Assembly: GCA_036262035.1 (NCBI GenBank)
Contig: DATAJS010000008.1
Span: forward strand, 1 to 64,000
Length of the DNA stretch: 64,000 nucleotides
Direction of reading: 5' to 3'
From: Burkholderiales bacterium
GTDB lineage: Bacteria > Pseudomonadota > Gammaproteobacteria > Burkholderiales > SG8-41
The notes beneath the pieces are model-generated. The model was not told where the DNA came from, did no database searches, and was given only the letters and a program-made list of their open reading frames with translations. The translations under genes were made by a program, and so were the position numbers. This document shows, piece by piece, positions 24,777-33,331 of the stretch; positions within the stretch are counted from its first letter, which is position 1; each line of letters starts with the position of its first letter.

Positions 24777-26869
24777 GCGCGCTCCAGGTGTACGTTGTTC
24801 CAGCGGTCGAGCCGCGCCGTCCAGCCCGGCCGCACGATGATGGTGGTGTCGTATTCCTCGACGATGAGCGGCCCGCTGCGCGGCTGCGCATCGAGATCGG
24901 CGCGCTCGATCACCGGGGTGTCGCACCAGCCGTGCTGCTCGCCGAAATAAGCGCGGCGCGCCGGCTCGCCGCGGCGCGCGCGCGTGTTGCCGTGCGTGAT
25001 GCGCGTAGGGGTGCGCGGGGTCGCCGACAGTCCCTGAGCGGTGGCCTTGATCGCGACCGACTGGACGATCTCGCCGGTGACGTAGCCGAAGGTGCGGCGG
25101 TGCTCTTCCTCGAACGACCTGAACAGCGTGGCGACAGTGTCCGCGGTGGCCGGGTACTGCGACAGCGGGATCGTCAGCGTGGACGACTGCGCGCGGTATT
25201 GCATATCGAGGCTCACCGTGATGCGCTGCTGGTGCGCGGCCGCATACCCTTCCTCGGCGAGGAGCTTGCGTGCGCCTTCGACCAGACTCAGCGCGGCGGC
25301 GTTGATGTCGTCCGCCGAGCCCGTCGTGAGCCGCCGGTAGAAACCTTTCGCGAGGTGATGCTCGACGTCGGCGAACAGCATCCCGAGCGCGCTGAACAGG
25401 CCCGCCACCGGCGGCACCACGATACGGTTCATGCCGGCGGAATCGGCGAGGGTCGCGGCATGCACCGGGCCGTTGCCGCCGATCGCGAGCAGCGCGAACT
25501 TCGCCGGGTCCTGCCCGCGCTCCGAGGAGACGCTGCGCAGCGCGCGCAGCATCGTCGCATTGGCGATCGCGTGGATGCCGTACGCGGTCTCGGTGGCGTC
25601 GAGCCCGACGCGCGCGCCGAGCGTACGAATCGCCTGCCGCGCCTTGTCGGCATTGAGCGCGAGCTCACCGCCGACGAGCGCGGCGGGATTGAGATAGCCG
25701 AGCGCCAGGTTCGCATCGGTCACGGTCGGCTGGGTCCCGCCGTGGTCGTAGCACACAGGCCCCGGATCGGCGCCCGCGCTGCGCGGCCCGACCTTGATGC
25801 CGCTCGCTTCGTCGACCATCGCGATGCTGCCGCCGCCGGCGCCGACTTCGGCGATGTCGATCGTCGGCGCCTGCACCGGGTAGCCCGCGCCTTTGATCAT
25901 GCGATTGCCCATGAGCGCGCCGCCGCCGACCTCGCACTCGGGGCTCATGCCGAACGCGTGGTTCTCGATGATCGTCGCCTTGGCAGTGGTCCCGCCCATG
26001 TCGAAGACGATCAGGTCGGCGATGCCGATCTGCTCGCCGAGCCGCTGCCCGCCGAGCACGCCGGCGGCGGGCCCTGACTCGATGATCGTGAGCGAGCGCT
26101 CGGCGACCGTCGGCGCGGGCGCGATGCCGCCGCTCGACTGCATGATCATGAGGGGCGCGGCGACTTCGAGCGCTTCGAGCCTCGCGTTCAGCGCGTTGAC
26201 GTAGGACTGCACGACCGGACGGATGTACGCGTTGATCACGGTGCTGCTGGTGCGTTCGTACTCGCCGATCTGCGGCATGAGCGAGGTCGACGTGGTGACC
26301 GACACCGCCGGGAGCCTGCGCCGGAAGAACGCCGCGGCCTGCGCCTCGTGCGCATCGTTCGCATAGGAGTTGATGAAGCAGATCGCGAGCGCGTTGATGT
26401 TCTCGCGCTCGAGCGCCTGTGCGACGCTTTCCAGCGCGGCGCTGTCGAGCGCTTCGACGACTTCGCCTTTCGAGCTCACGCGCTCGGGCACTTCGAAGCG
26501 CAGCCGGCGCGGCACCAGCGGCTCGGGCTTGCGAAACCCCATGTCATACGGGCGCGGCGCGCGAAACCGGCCGAGCTCGAGGACGTCGCCGAAACCGCGG
26601 GTCGTTACGAGCGCGACGCGCACGCCTTTGCGCTCGATGATCGCGTTGGTGGCGACGGTGGTCGCGTGCACGAACTCGCCGATCTGCGCGCCGCGAACCG
26701 ACAGCTCGCTGAGAAGCTCGCGCAGGCCCGACTCGATCGCCGCGCTGTAATCGTGCGGCGTCGAAAGAAGCTTCTTGCTGTAGACGGTACCGCTGTTTGA
26801 TACGAGGACGATGTCCGTGAACGTTCCGCCGATGTCCACGCCCGCCCTGTAGTGCTCTTCTGTTGCCAA
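24773..26869 (-). CDS. hyuA: Hydantoinase/oxoprolinase subunit A
   Basis: 698 residues. Hydant_A_N at the N-terminus carries YRAGVDIGGTFTDIVL and HATTVATNAIIERKG. The central Hydantoinase_A ATPase-like domain has LIVFDMGGTTAKATI, GGGSIAMVDEASG, VGPRSAGADPGPVCYDHGG and ALLAIGGNGPVHAA. The C-terminal domain ends before EHGWCDTPVIERADL. It is the ATP-using subunit that pairs with HyuB. It starts 18 bp after the leading Bug gene of the operon and overlaps hyuB by four bases. Confidence 0.93.
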   Translation of the reverse strand: MATEEHYRAGVDIGGTFTDIVLVSNSGTVYSKKLLSTPHDYSAAIESGLRELLSELSVRGAQIGEFVHATTVATNAIIERKGVRVALVTTRGFGDVLELGRFRAPRPYDMGFRKPEPLVPRRLRFEVPERVSSKGEVVEALDSAALESVAQALERENINALAICFINSYANDAHEAQAAAFFRRRLPAVSVTTSTSLMPQIGEYERTSSTVINAYIRPVVQSYVNALNARLEALEVAAPLMIMQSSGGIAPAPTVAERSLTIIESGPAAGVLGGQRLGEQIGIADLIVFDMGGTTAKATIIENHAFGMSPECEVGGGALMGNRMIKGAGYPVQAPTIDIAEVGAGGGSIAMVDEASGIKVGPRSAGADPGPVCYDHGGTQPTVTDANLALGYLNPAALVGGELALNADKARQAIRTLGARVGLDATETAYGIHAIANATMLRALRSVSSERGQDPAKFALLAIGGNGPVHAATLADSAGMNRIVVPPVAGLFSALGMLFADVEHHLAKGFYRRLTTGSADDINAAALSLVEGARKLLAEEGYAAAHQQRITVSLDMQYRAQSSTLTIPLSQYPATADTVATLFRSFEEEHRRTFGYVTGEIVQSVAIKATAQGLSATPRTPTRITHGNTRARRGEPARRAYFGEQHGWCDTPVIERADLDAQPRSGPLIVEEYDTTIIVRPGWTARLDRWNNVHLERA

Positions 26870-26887
26870 AGCCCGACTTTCCTTATC

Positions 26888-27871
26888 TCAATCGACTTTC
26901 AATCCGATGCGCGACACGAGCTTAACCGTAGCGTCGTATTCTGCCCGAAGCATGGCCTCGAACTCCGCCGCGCTTTTTCCCACCGGCTCGGCGCCCGCTT
27001 TCGAGATGCGCTCGCGCACTTCGGGGTTCGCGAGCACCGCAACGATCTCCTGGTTGAGCTTCGCGACGATCGCCGGCGGCGTGCCGGCGGGCACGAACAC
27101 GCCGATCCACGTCATGTGGGAAAAGCCCGGATAGCCGCTCTCGGCCACCGTCGGCACGTCGCTCAACGTCGGCCAGCGCTTCTCCGACGTGACCGCCAGC
27201 GCGCGCAGGATGCCGGAGGCGACCGACGGCGCCGCGGACGGCACCGCGGCCATCGCGAGCGGAATCGAGCCGCCGACCACGTCCATGTGCGACTGCGCCG
27301 CGCTCTTGTACGGCACGTGCGTGATGTCGACGTTCGCAGCCGCCTTGAACATCTCCATCGCGATGTTGGTCGGCGAGCCGTTGCCCGCGCTGCCGTAGGA
27401 CAGCTTGCCGGGCGCGGCGCGGGCGGCGCTCAGAAGGTCTTTCAGCGTGCGATACGGGAGCTTGGGGCTGGTGACGATCACCGACGGCGCTTCGGTGAGC
27501 TGAACGACCGCGACGAAGTCTTTCCGCGGGTCGTATCCCGGATTCCTGTAGATGAGCGGATTGATGTTGTGGCTGTTCGTCGTCTCGAGCAGCGTATGAC
27601 CGTCCGCGGCGGCTTTGGATACGTACGCCGTTCCGATGTTGCCGCCCGCGCCGGGCCGATTCTCGACGACGACCTGGCGTCCGAGATTGCGCGTCAGACG
27701 CTCCGCCACGATGCGGCCGATCACGTCGAGGCCGCCGCCCGGCGCGTAGCAGATGACGAGCTGCACGGCCTTGGCCGGATAGTCGGCGGCCCTGTCCTGC
27801 TTCTCCTGCGCGGTCACGCTGCTGCACGCGAGCGCGAACAGCCACGCCGCGTTGCGGATGACGCCGTTCAT
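26888..27871 (-). CDS. Bug-family periplasmic solute receptor, head of the hydantoinase operon
   Basis: 327 residues. Start ATG follows GGAGGAGGC; the longer frame from 27931 has no signal sequence. Signal peptide MNGVIRNAAWLFALACSSVTAQ; then AVQLVICYAPGGGLDVIGR (an unusual ICYAPG in place of IVPFAPG), VENRPGAGGNIG, AADGHTLLET and TVKLVSRIGLKVD at the end. First gene of the operon and divergent from the flavin-nucleotide oxidase-like gene across an 83-bp intergenic space. Confidence 0.92.
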   Translation of the reverse strand: MNGVIRNAAWLFALACSSVTAQEKQDRAADYPAKAVQLVICYAPGGGLDVIGRIVAERLTRNLGRQVVVENRPGAGGNIGTAYVSKAAADGHTLLETTNSHNINPLIYRNPGYDPRKDFVAVVQLTEAPSVIVTSPKLPYRTLKDLLSAARAAPGKLSYGSAGNGSPTNIAMEMFKAAANVDITHVPYKSAAQSHMDVVGGSIPLAMAAVPSAAPSVASGILRALAVTSEKRWPTLSDVPTVAESGYPGFSHMTWIGVFVPAGTPPAIVAKLNQEIVAVLANPEVRERISKAGAEPVGKSAAEFEAMLRAEYDATVKLVSRIGLKVD

Positions 27872-27954
27872 GAGCGAGCCTCCTCCTCCGTTCCCGGGAA
27901 ATGTTACCCTGCCCGTTCGCACCCTCACCACTCAACCCGAACCGGACAACCGCG

Positions 27955-28476
27955 ATGGCGACCTACCACCCTTCGATCACCGACGAGCAGGCCGAGCTGA
28001 TCCGCAACGCGTTGCTGTTCTTCGTGGCGAGTGCCGATCCCTCGCTCGCCACGGGTCCGCACGACGTCGGACCGGTCAACGTCTCGCCCAAAGGCGGCGT
28101 GCCCCTGCACATCCTCGGTCCGAACCGCGTCGCGTATCTCGATTACCGCGGCTCGGGCAACGAGACCGCGCGGCACTGCGCGGCCGGCGGACCGATCACG
28201 GTGATGATCCCCGCGTTCGACGAGGAGGACGCGGCCATCGTGCGCTTGTTCGGACGGGCGACCGTGACGCCGCTCGACGAGTCGCCGCTGAAGGACGTGA
28301 TGCTCGCGCACCCGGCCGCCGAGCTCAAAGGCAAGGCGCGGCAGGTGATCGAGGTCGAGATCGACAACACCATGACGAGCTGCGGCTACGGCGTGCCGGT
28401 GATGAAGCTCGTGCGGCAGCGGCGCGCGGTCGACCGCGGCCGCCGCTACAAGGAGAAGACGCCGGCGCTCATCTGA
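27955..28476 (+). CDS. Pyridoxamine 5'-phosphate oxidase-like FMN-binding protein
   Basis: 173 residues, split-barrel flavin-binding family. ALLFFVASADPSLATGPHDVGPVNVSPKGG and VAYLDYRGSGNETARH match the general-stress/PNPOx-like putative FMN-binding group. Role unknown; such proteins often bind FMN or F420 and act in redox or heme-related reactions. Start ATG at MATYHPS is preferred to the TTG/GTG further upstream. The 3' end overlaps the convergent chromate transporter gene by 8 bp. Confidence 0.85.
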   Translation: MATYHPSITDEQAELIRNALLFFVASADPSLATGPHDVGPVNVSPKGGVPLHILGPNRVAYLDYRGSGNETARHCAAGGPITVMIPAFDEEDAAIVRLFGRATVTPLDESPLKDVMLAHPAAELKGKARQVIEVEIDNTMTSCGYGVPVMKLVRQRRAVDRGRRYKEKTPALI

Positions 28477-29692
28477 CGAAGGCGAGCCCCCAGCCAGCCA
28501 TCGCGGTCAGGAGCACGACGAGCCATGGCGGCATCTTCCAGAACACCAGGAGCGCAAAGGCGACCAGCCCGAGGCCGAAATCGGCCGGAGTGAGGATGCC
28601 GCTCGTCCACACCGGGTGGTACAACGCCGCGAGCAGCAGGCCCACGACAGCCGCATTGACCCCTGTCAGGGCGGAGCGCACCGCACGATAACGCCGCAGG
28701 TCGTCCCAGAACGGCAATACGCCGATCACGAGCAGGAACGCCGGCAGGAAAATCGCAGCGAGACACAGCGCCGCGCCCTGCCAGCCGTTCGGCTCGGGCC
28801 CCATCGCGGCACCGAGGTACGCCGCGAACGTGAACAACGGTCCCGGCACGGCTTGCGCCGCGCCGTAGCCGGCCAGGAATGCGTCGTTCGTGATCCAGCC
28901 GGGCGGCACGACCTCGGACTGCAACAGGGGCAGTACGACGTGGCCGCCGCCGAAGACGAGCGAGCCTGCACGGTAGAAGCTGTCGAAGTAGGCGAGCGCC
29001 TGATCGGGATAGGCCGCCGTGAGGAGCGGCAGCGCGACGAGCAACGCGAAAAACAGCGCGAGGCTCACGCTTCCCGCTCGCCTGCTCAGCGGAATGCCCA
29101 TCGGCACGTGCGGCTCGTCCTGCTTCGCGCGCAGGAATGCCCAACCGATCGCCCCACCCAGGACGATCGCCCCGACCTGTCCCGCGGAAGTCGGCCACAC
29201 CATCGCGACGATCGCGGCCGCGATCGCGAGGGTGAAGCGCGGTGCATCGGGCGTGAGATTCCGGGCCATGCCCCACACCGCCTGCGCGACGACCGCGACG
29301 GCCACCACCTTCAGGCCGTGGAGCCAGCCGGTGTTGAGATCGCCCGCCAAGGTCTCTACACCGTAGGCGAAGAGGAGCAGCGCGAGCGCGGACGGCAGGG
29401 TGAAACCGAGCCACGCGGCAAACGCGCCGGGCAGCCCCGCTTTAGCCAGCCCGATGCCGATCCCGACCTTGCTGCTCGCCGGCCCGGGCGTGAACTGGCA
29501 TAGCGCGACGAGATCGGCATAAACGCGATCGTCGATCCACTCGAGGCGCTTTACGTACTCTTCCCGGAAATACCCGAGGTGCGCGATCGGCCCGCCGAAC
29601 GACGTGAGACCCAGCTTGAGGGCGGTGTTGAATACCGCGAGCGCGGAAACGCGCTGCGTCTGGCTCGCGCGCAATCGTTCCGTATCTGCCAC
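28469..29692 (-). CDS. chrA: Chromate efflux transporter, bidomain CHR family
   Basis: 407 residues with two homologous CHR halves. The N-terminal half has LGLTSFGGPIAHLGYFREEYV and ALCQFTPGPASSKVGIGIGLA; the C-terminal half has GSLVFGGGHVVLPLLQSEVV and AQAVPGPLFTFAAYLGA. About 10-12 hydrophobic segments. Long-chain ChrA proteins expel chromate by proton or sulfate exchange, though many close homologues have never been tested. It follows the CoA-transferase gene by 22 bp, an unusual place for a chromate-resistance gene, and there is no chrB regulator nearby. Confidence 0.88.
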   Translation of the reverse strand: MADTERLRASQTQRVSALAVFNTALKLGLTSFGGPIAHLGYFREEYVKRLEWIDDRVYADLVALCQFTPGPASSKVGIGIGLAKAGLPGAFAAWLGFTLPSALALLLFAYGVETLAGDLNTGWLHGLKVVAVAVVAQAVWGMARNLTPDAPRFTLAIAAAIVAMVWPTSAGQVGAIVLGGAIGWAFLRAKQDEPHVPMGIPLSRRAGSVSLALFFALLVALPLLTAAYPDQALAYFDSFYRAGSLVFGGGHVVLPLLQSEVVPPGWITNDAFLAGYGAAQAVPGPLFTFAAYLGAAMGPEPNGWQGAALCLAAIFLPAFLLVIGVLPFWDDLRRYRAVRSALTGVNAAVVGLLLAALYHPVWTSGILTPADFGLGLVAFALLVFWKMPPWLVVLLTAMAGWGLAFVR

Positions 29693-29714
29693 CTGCTTCT
29701 CCTTAGGCGTCGCT

Positions 29715-30941
29715 TTACGATCTGTCCGGCGGACCGGCGAGCTCCGCTTCGACGAACGCGCCGCCGGAAGCGAGCAGCGCTTCGATCTCCTGTGTGCCGT
29801 AGCCGATCTCCGCCAGCACTTCGCGCGTGTGCTGCCCTTTCGCCGGCGACGCGCAGCGGGCGGCGAAGAACTCTCCGTCGTAACGGATCGGCCCGCCCAT
29901 CGCGCGCGCGACGTTCGGCAGGCCGACGTCGAGGATGGGCAGGCACGCGGCGAGCGCGGGGTCGGCGAGCACGTCCGCCACGGTGTTGATCGGTCCGCAC
30001 AGGATGTCGGCCGCGCGCAGTTTTTCGAGCCAGTAGTCCGACGTGTTCGACTCGAGCAGCGGCACGATGATCGCGTTCAGTGCGTCGCGGTTCTTCACGC
30101 GCGCCGCGTTCGTCGCGTAACGCTCGTCGTCGGCGAGCGCTTCGAGCGACAGCGCGCCGCAGAACTTCTTCCAGTGCGAGTCGCGCAGCACCGCGATCGT
30201 GATGTAGCGTCCGCCCGCGACCTTGAAAGCGCCGGCGGGCGCGAGCAGGCTGTTCTGATTGCCCTGGCGCGGCGGCAGCCGCCCGGTCGCCATGTTCTCG
30301 GTGTAGCCGCCGCACATCAGCGACGCCGCCGCGGCCACGAGGCTCACGTCGATCTCGGCGCCGCCCTGCCCCGTCAGCCGGCCGTAGAGCGCGAGCAGCA
30401 CCGACTGCACCGCCGAGCTCGCAGCCGTCATGTCGATCAGCGGGAAGCCCACCCGCAGCGGCGGGCCGTCGGGCTCGCCCACGACGCTCATCACGCCGCT
30501 CATCGCCTGCAATATGGTGTCGCTCGCCGGCAATTGCGCGTACGCGCCGTCCTGCCCGAAGCCGGAGATGGTGCAGTAGACGAGGTCGGGCTTGAGCGCC
30601 TTGCAGCGCTCATAGCCGAAGCCGAGCTTCGCCATCACGCCGGCGCGGTAATTCGAGATCACCACGTCGGCCTGCGACACCAGGCGCTCGACGATGCGGC
30701 GCCCGTCGCCGGTGTTGAGATCGACGCCGATGTCGCGCTTGTTGCGGTTGAGCGCGATGAACTGCGGATTGCCGAAACGCCCCGGCTCGCCCTTGCCCGC
30801 GCTGCGCTGCCAGTCGCCTTCGCGGCGCTCGACTTTCACCACCTGCGCGCCCATGTCGCCCAGCAGCGTCGCGGCGTACGGTCCCGCCACGCCTTCGGTC
30901 ATGTCGACGACGCGCACGTTCGCCAGGATCGCTCTCTTCAT
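29715..30941 (-). CDS. CaiB/BaiF (class III) CoA-transferase
   Basis: 408 residues. N-terminal VVDMTEGVAGPYAATLLGDMGAQVVKVE is the family opening; Asp141 in ASDTILQAMSG is the catalytic aspartate that forms the acyl-anhydride intermediate. It transfers CoA between carboxylic acids. Start lies two bases after the stop of a Bug gene, itself overlapping an enoyl-CoA hydratase gene. The trio therefore looks like uptake, activation and beta-oxidation-like hydration of an organic acid. Confidence 0.93.
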   Translation of the reverse strand: MKRAILANVRVVDMTEGVAGPYAATLLGDMGAQVVKVERREGDWQRSAGKGEPGRFGNPQFIALNRNKRDIGVDLNTGDGRRIVERLVSQADVVISNYRAGVMAKLGFGYERCKALKPDLVYCTISGFGQDGAYAQLPASDTILQAMSGVMSVVGEPDGPPLRVGFPLIDMTAASSAVQSVLLALYGRLTGQGGAEIDVSLVAAAASLMCGGYTENMATGRLPPRQGNQNSLLAPAGAFKVAGGRYITIAVLRDSHWKKFCGALSLEALADDERYATNAARVKNRDALNAIIVPLLESNTSDYWLEKLRAADILCGPINTVADVLADPALAACLPILDVGLPNVARAMGGPIRYDGEFFAARCASPAKGQHTREVLAEIGYGTQEIEALLASGGAFVEAELAGPPDRS

Positions 30942-30943
30942 CG

Positions 30944-31906
30944 CTAGTCGCTCCTGAGGCCGGCCGCTTTCACGACCGCGCCCCAGCGTTTGACTTCGGC
31001 CTCAAGAAAGCGCTTCGCCTGCTCGGGTTTGTCCGCGACCACTTCGGCGCCGTCGCCGGTCAGGCGTTCGCGCACCGACGGCTGGTTCAACGCATCCGCG
31101 ACCGCGGCCTGCATGCGCGCTGTGATCGGCGCAGGCGTGCGCGCGGGCACGAGCACCATGTACCAGCCGACGGCTTCGAAGCTCGGCACGCCCGCCTCGA
31201 TCATGGTCGGCACGTTGGGCACGTGAGCGGCGCGTTTCGCGGACGTGACGGCAACGGGACGCAGCCGCGCGGCCTGCACGTGCGGCAGCGCGGACACGAG
31301 CGTCGCGAACATCGTCTGCGCATGACCGCCCACGACGTCGGTCAGCGCCGGGTTCGCGCCTTTGTAGGGAACGTGGTTCATGCGCACGCCCACCGCATTC
31401 GAGAACATCTCGGCGACCAGGTGCGGCCCGGTGCCGTTGCCCGACGAGGCGTAGGTCACCTCGCCCGGCTTGGACTTGGCGAGCGCGATCAGGTCGCGCA
31501 CGGCCTTCACGGGAACCGAGGGATGCACGACGAGGATGTGCGGCTGCGTCGCGACGACGGTCACCGGCGCGAGGTCGCGCAACGGGTCGTACGGCAGCTT
31601 CGCGATCATCGCCGCGTTGATCGCGTAGGCGAGATTCACGAAGAGCAGCGTGTTGCCGTCGGGCGGCGATTTCGCGGCGAGATCGACGCCGATCACCGAG
31701 CCCGCGCCTGGCCGGTTGTCCACGACGATGGTCCGGCCGAGCGTCTGTGCGAGCGGCGTCGACACGGTGCGCGCGATGAGGTCGACGCCCGGTCCCGGCG
31801 GATAGGGAACGATGAGGCGCAAGGGGCGGCCCTGCTCCGCGGCCTGAGCGCCGGCGAGCGCCGCCGCCAGCGCGGCAATCACGCCTATCGACTGGAACAA
31901 CCTCAT
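30944..31906 (-). CDS. Bug-family periplasmic solute receptor
   Basis: 320 residues. Start ATG overlaps the crotonase stop (ATGA), which excludes the longer reading frame extending upstream. Signal peptide MRLFQSIGVIAALAAALAGA, then PLRLIVPYPPGPGVDLIAR (PPGPG replaces the usual GGG), VDNRPGAGSVIG, SPPDGNTLLFV and WGAVVKAAGLRSD. Placed between crotonase and CoA-transferase; probable acyl-acid ligand (inference). Confidence 0.93.
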   Translation of the reverse strand: MRLFQSIGVIAALAAALAGAQAAEQGRPLRLIVPYPPGPGVDLIARTVSTPLAQTLGRTIVVDNRPGAGSVIGVDLAAKSPPDGNTLLFVNLAYAINAAMIAKLPYDPLRDLAPVTVVATQPHILVVHPSVPVKAVRDLIALAKSKPGEVTYASSGNGTGPHLVAEMFSNAVGVRMNHVPYKGANPALTDVVGGHAQTMFATLVSALPHVQAARLRPVAVTSAKRAAHVPNVPTMIEAGVPSFEAVGWYMVLVPARTPAPITARMQAAVADALNQPSVRERLTGDGAEVVADKPEQAKRFLEAEVKRWGAVVKAAGLRSD

Positions 31907-32679
31907 GCTTTCCGCTCCTTGTTCCTGAACTCTTCGAGCTTGGCCCGCCATTCGTCGGAATGCATGCAGCCGATCCACGCTTCGCTGTCGTAGCGCAGCC
32001 CCGCGGTGAGCCCGGTTTCCATCGCGTGATTGATCGCGCGCTTGGCCTGCACCAGCCCGGTCATCGGGTAGGACGCCATCCTGCGCGCCATCGCCATCGC
32101 CTCGTCGAGCACTTGCGCGAGCGGCACGACGCGATTGACGAGGCCGAGCGCTTTCGCCTCGTTCGCATCGACGCGGCGCGCCGTGAGGATGAGCTCGCGC
32201 GCCATCTGATAGCCGACGAGCCGCGGCAGGCGCTGGCACGCGCCGCCGCCCGGGAAGAAGCCGTGCGTCACTTCGGGCAGCGCGAAGACCGCGGTGTCCG
32301 AAGCGATCGAGACGTCGCACTGGAGCACGAGCTCGAAACCGCCGGCCATGCAATAGCCCTTGATCGCGGCGATCACCGGCTTGCTCACGCCCGCCAGCGC
32401 GTTCGTCCACTTCGGTATGAGGTGATGGCGCTCGCGGATCATCTCCTCGGTCGAGCGCGCCGCGCGCTCTTTCAGGTCGGCGCCGGTGCAGAACGCCTTG
32501 TCGCCCGCGCCGGTGACGACGATCACCTTCACCGCGTCATCGGTGTCGAGCTTCGGGAAAAGGTCCAGCAACTGCTCGCGCAACGCCCGGTTCAGCGCGT
32601 TGTGCGCCTCGGGCCGGTTGAGCGTCAGCAGCGCGACGCCGTCGGCGACGCTCAGTGTGTACAGCGGTGTATCGTTCAC
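31903..32679 (-). CDS. Enoyl-CoA hydratase/isomerase (crotonase) family protein
   Basis: 258 residues from a GTG start preceded by AAGGGGC; the longer frame from 32787 lacks family sequence. Both catalytic glutamates of the hydratase type are present: Glu116 in MAGGFELVLQCD and Glu136 in ALPEVTHGFFPGGG. The CoA-binding segment AFCTGADLKERA is also clear. First gene of the crotonase-Bug-CoA-transferase-ChrA unit. Specificity unknown; could be hydratase or isomerase. Confidence 0.92.
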   Translation of the reverse strand: MNDTPLYTLSVADGVALLTLNRPEAHNALNRALREQLLDLFPKLDTDDAVKVIVVTGAGDKAFCTGADLKERAARSTEEMIRERHHLIPKWTNALAGVSKPVIAAIKGYCMAGGFELVLQCDVSIASDTAVFALPEVTHGFFPGGGACQRLPRLVGYQMARELILTARRVDANEAKALGLVNRVVPLAQVLDEAMAMARRMASYPMTGLVQAKRAINHAMETGLTAGLRYDSEAWIGCMHSDEWRAKLEEFRNKERKA

Positions 32680-32801
32680 GATGCGCCCCTTGTGGTTTGG
32701 CGCGGAGGATACCACCGCGGTCGCCGCCGGACCGATGGAGAGGTTGACACGGCGCGGCGCTTGCAGCCATGTTGCGGCGGCGCTCACACGAAAGGAACCG
32801 C

Positions 32802-33287
32802 ATGCAACTGCTCGGCTGGCTCATACTCGCAACGCTCGTGCTGCTCTCGCTGTTCACCGCCATCAACTGGACGCTGCTCGCGGCGCCCGCGTCGATCGAC
32901 CTCCTCGTGGTGACGGTGCAGGCGCCGCCGGCATTGATCGTGCTGACGGCGCTGCTCGCGATCGTGGCGCTCTTCGGCATCTACGTGGTGTCGCTGCGCA
33001 CCGCGACGCTCGTGGAAACGCGGCGCCACCTCAAGGTGCTGGAAGGTCAGCGCGAGCTTGCCGAAAAGGCCGAAGCGTCCCGCTTCACCGCGCTCGCCGC
33101 ACAGATCGAGCAGGAGCTCGCGGGCACGCGGACGCTGATCGAGGAGACGCGCGCGCAGACGATCGCGCGCATCGAAGCGCTCGAAGCTACGTTCGCGCGC
33201 ACGCTGGACGAGACCGCGAACGCGGTGTTCGCGAACATCGGAGAGGTCGACGACAAGCTCGACCGGCTGGCGCAAACGCCGCGCTGA
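32802..33287 (+). CDS. Small two-TM membrane protein with long coiled coil (LapA-like topology)
   Basis: 161 residues. Two hydrophobic helices near residues 3-25 and 40-65 (LLGWLILATLVLLSLFTAI; PALIVLTALLAIVALFGIYV) precede a charged cytoplasmic helix of about 90 residues (ETRRHLKVLEGQRELAEKAEAS...LDETANAVFANIGEVDDKLDRL). The layout resembles LapA/DUF1049 proteins, but I cannot confirm homology. Start ATG follows GAAAGGAACC. It is divergent from the crotonase operon and convergent with the MFS gene. Confidence 0.75.
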   Translation: MQLLGWLILATLVLLSLFTAINWTLLAAPASIDLLVVTVQAPPALIVLTALLAIVALFGIYVVSLRTATLVETRRHLKVLEGQRELAEKAEASRFTALAAQIEQELAGTRTLIEETRAQTIARIEALEATFARTLDETANAVFANIGEVDDKLDRLAQTPR

Positions 33288-33298
33288 CCGGCGCTGAT

Positions 33299-33331
33299 GC
33301 CGCGCTCCTGTCCAGGAGGCTTCAGCGCGGC
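33299..33331. terminator. Possible bidirectional terminator between convergent genes
   Basis: GCCGCGCT ... AGCGCGGC is a perfect 8-bp inverted repeat enclosing a smaller CCT/AGG stem. It sits just after the small membrane protein gene and overlaps the last codons of the opposing MFS gene. No T-run follows, so termination strength is doubtful. Confidence 0.35.
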
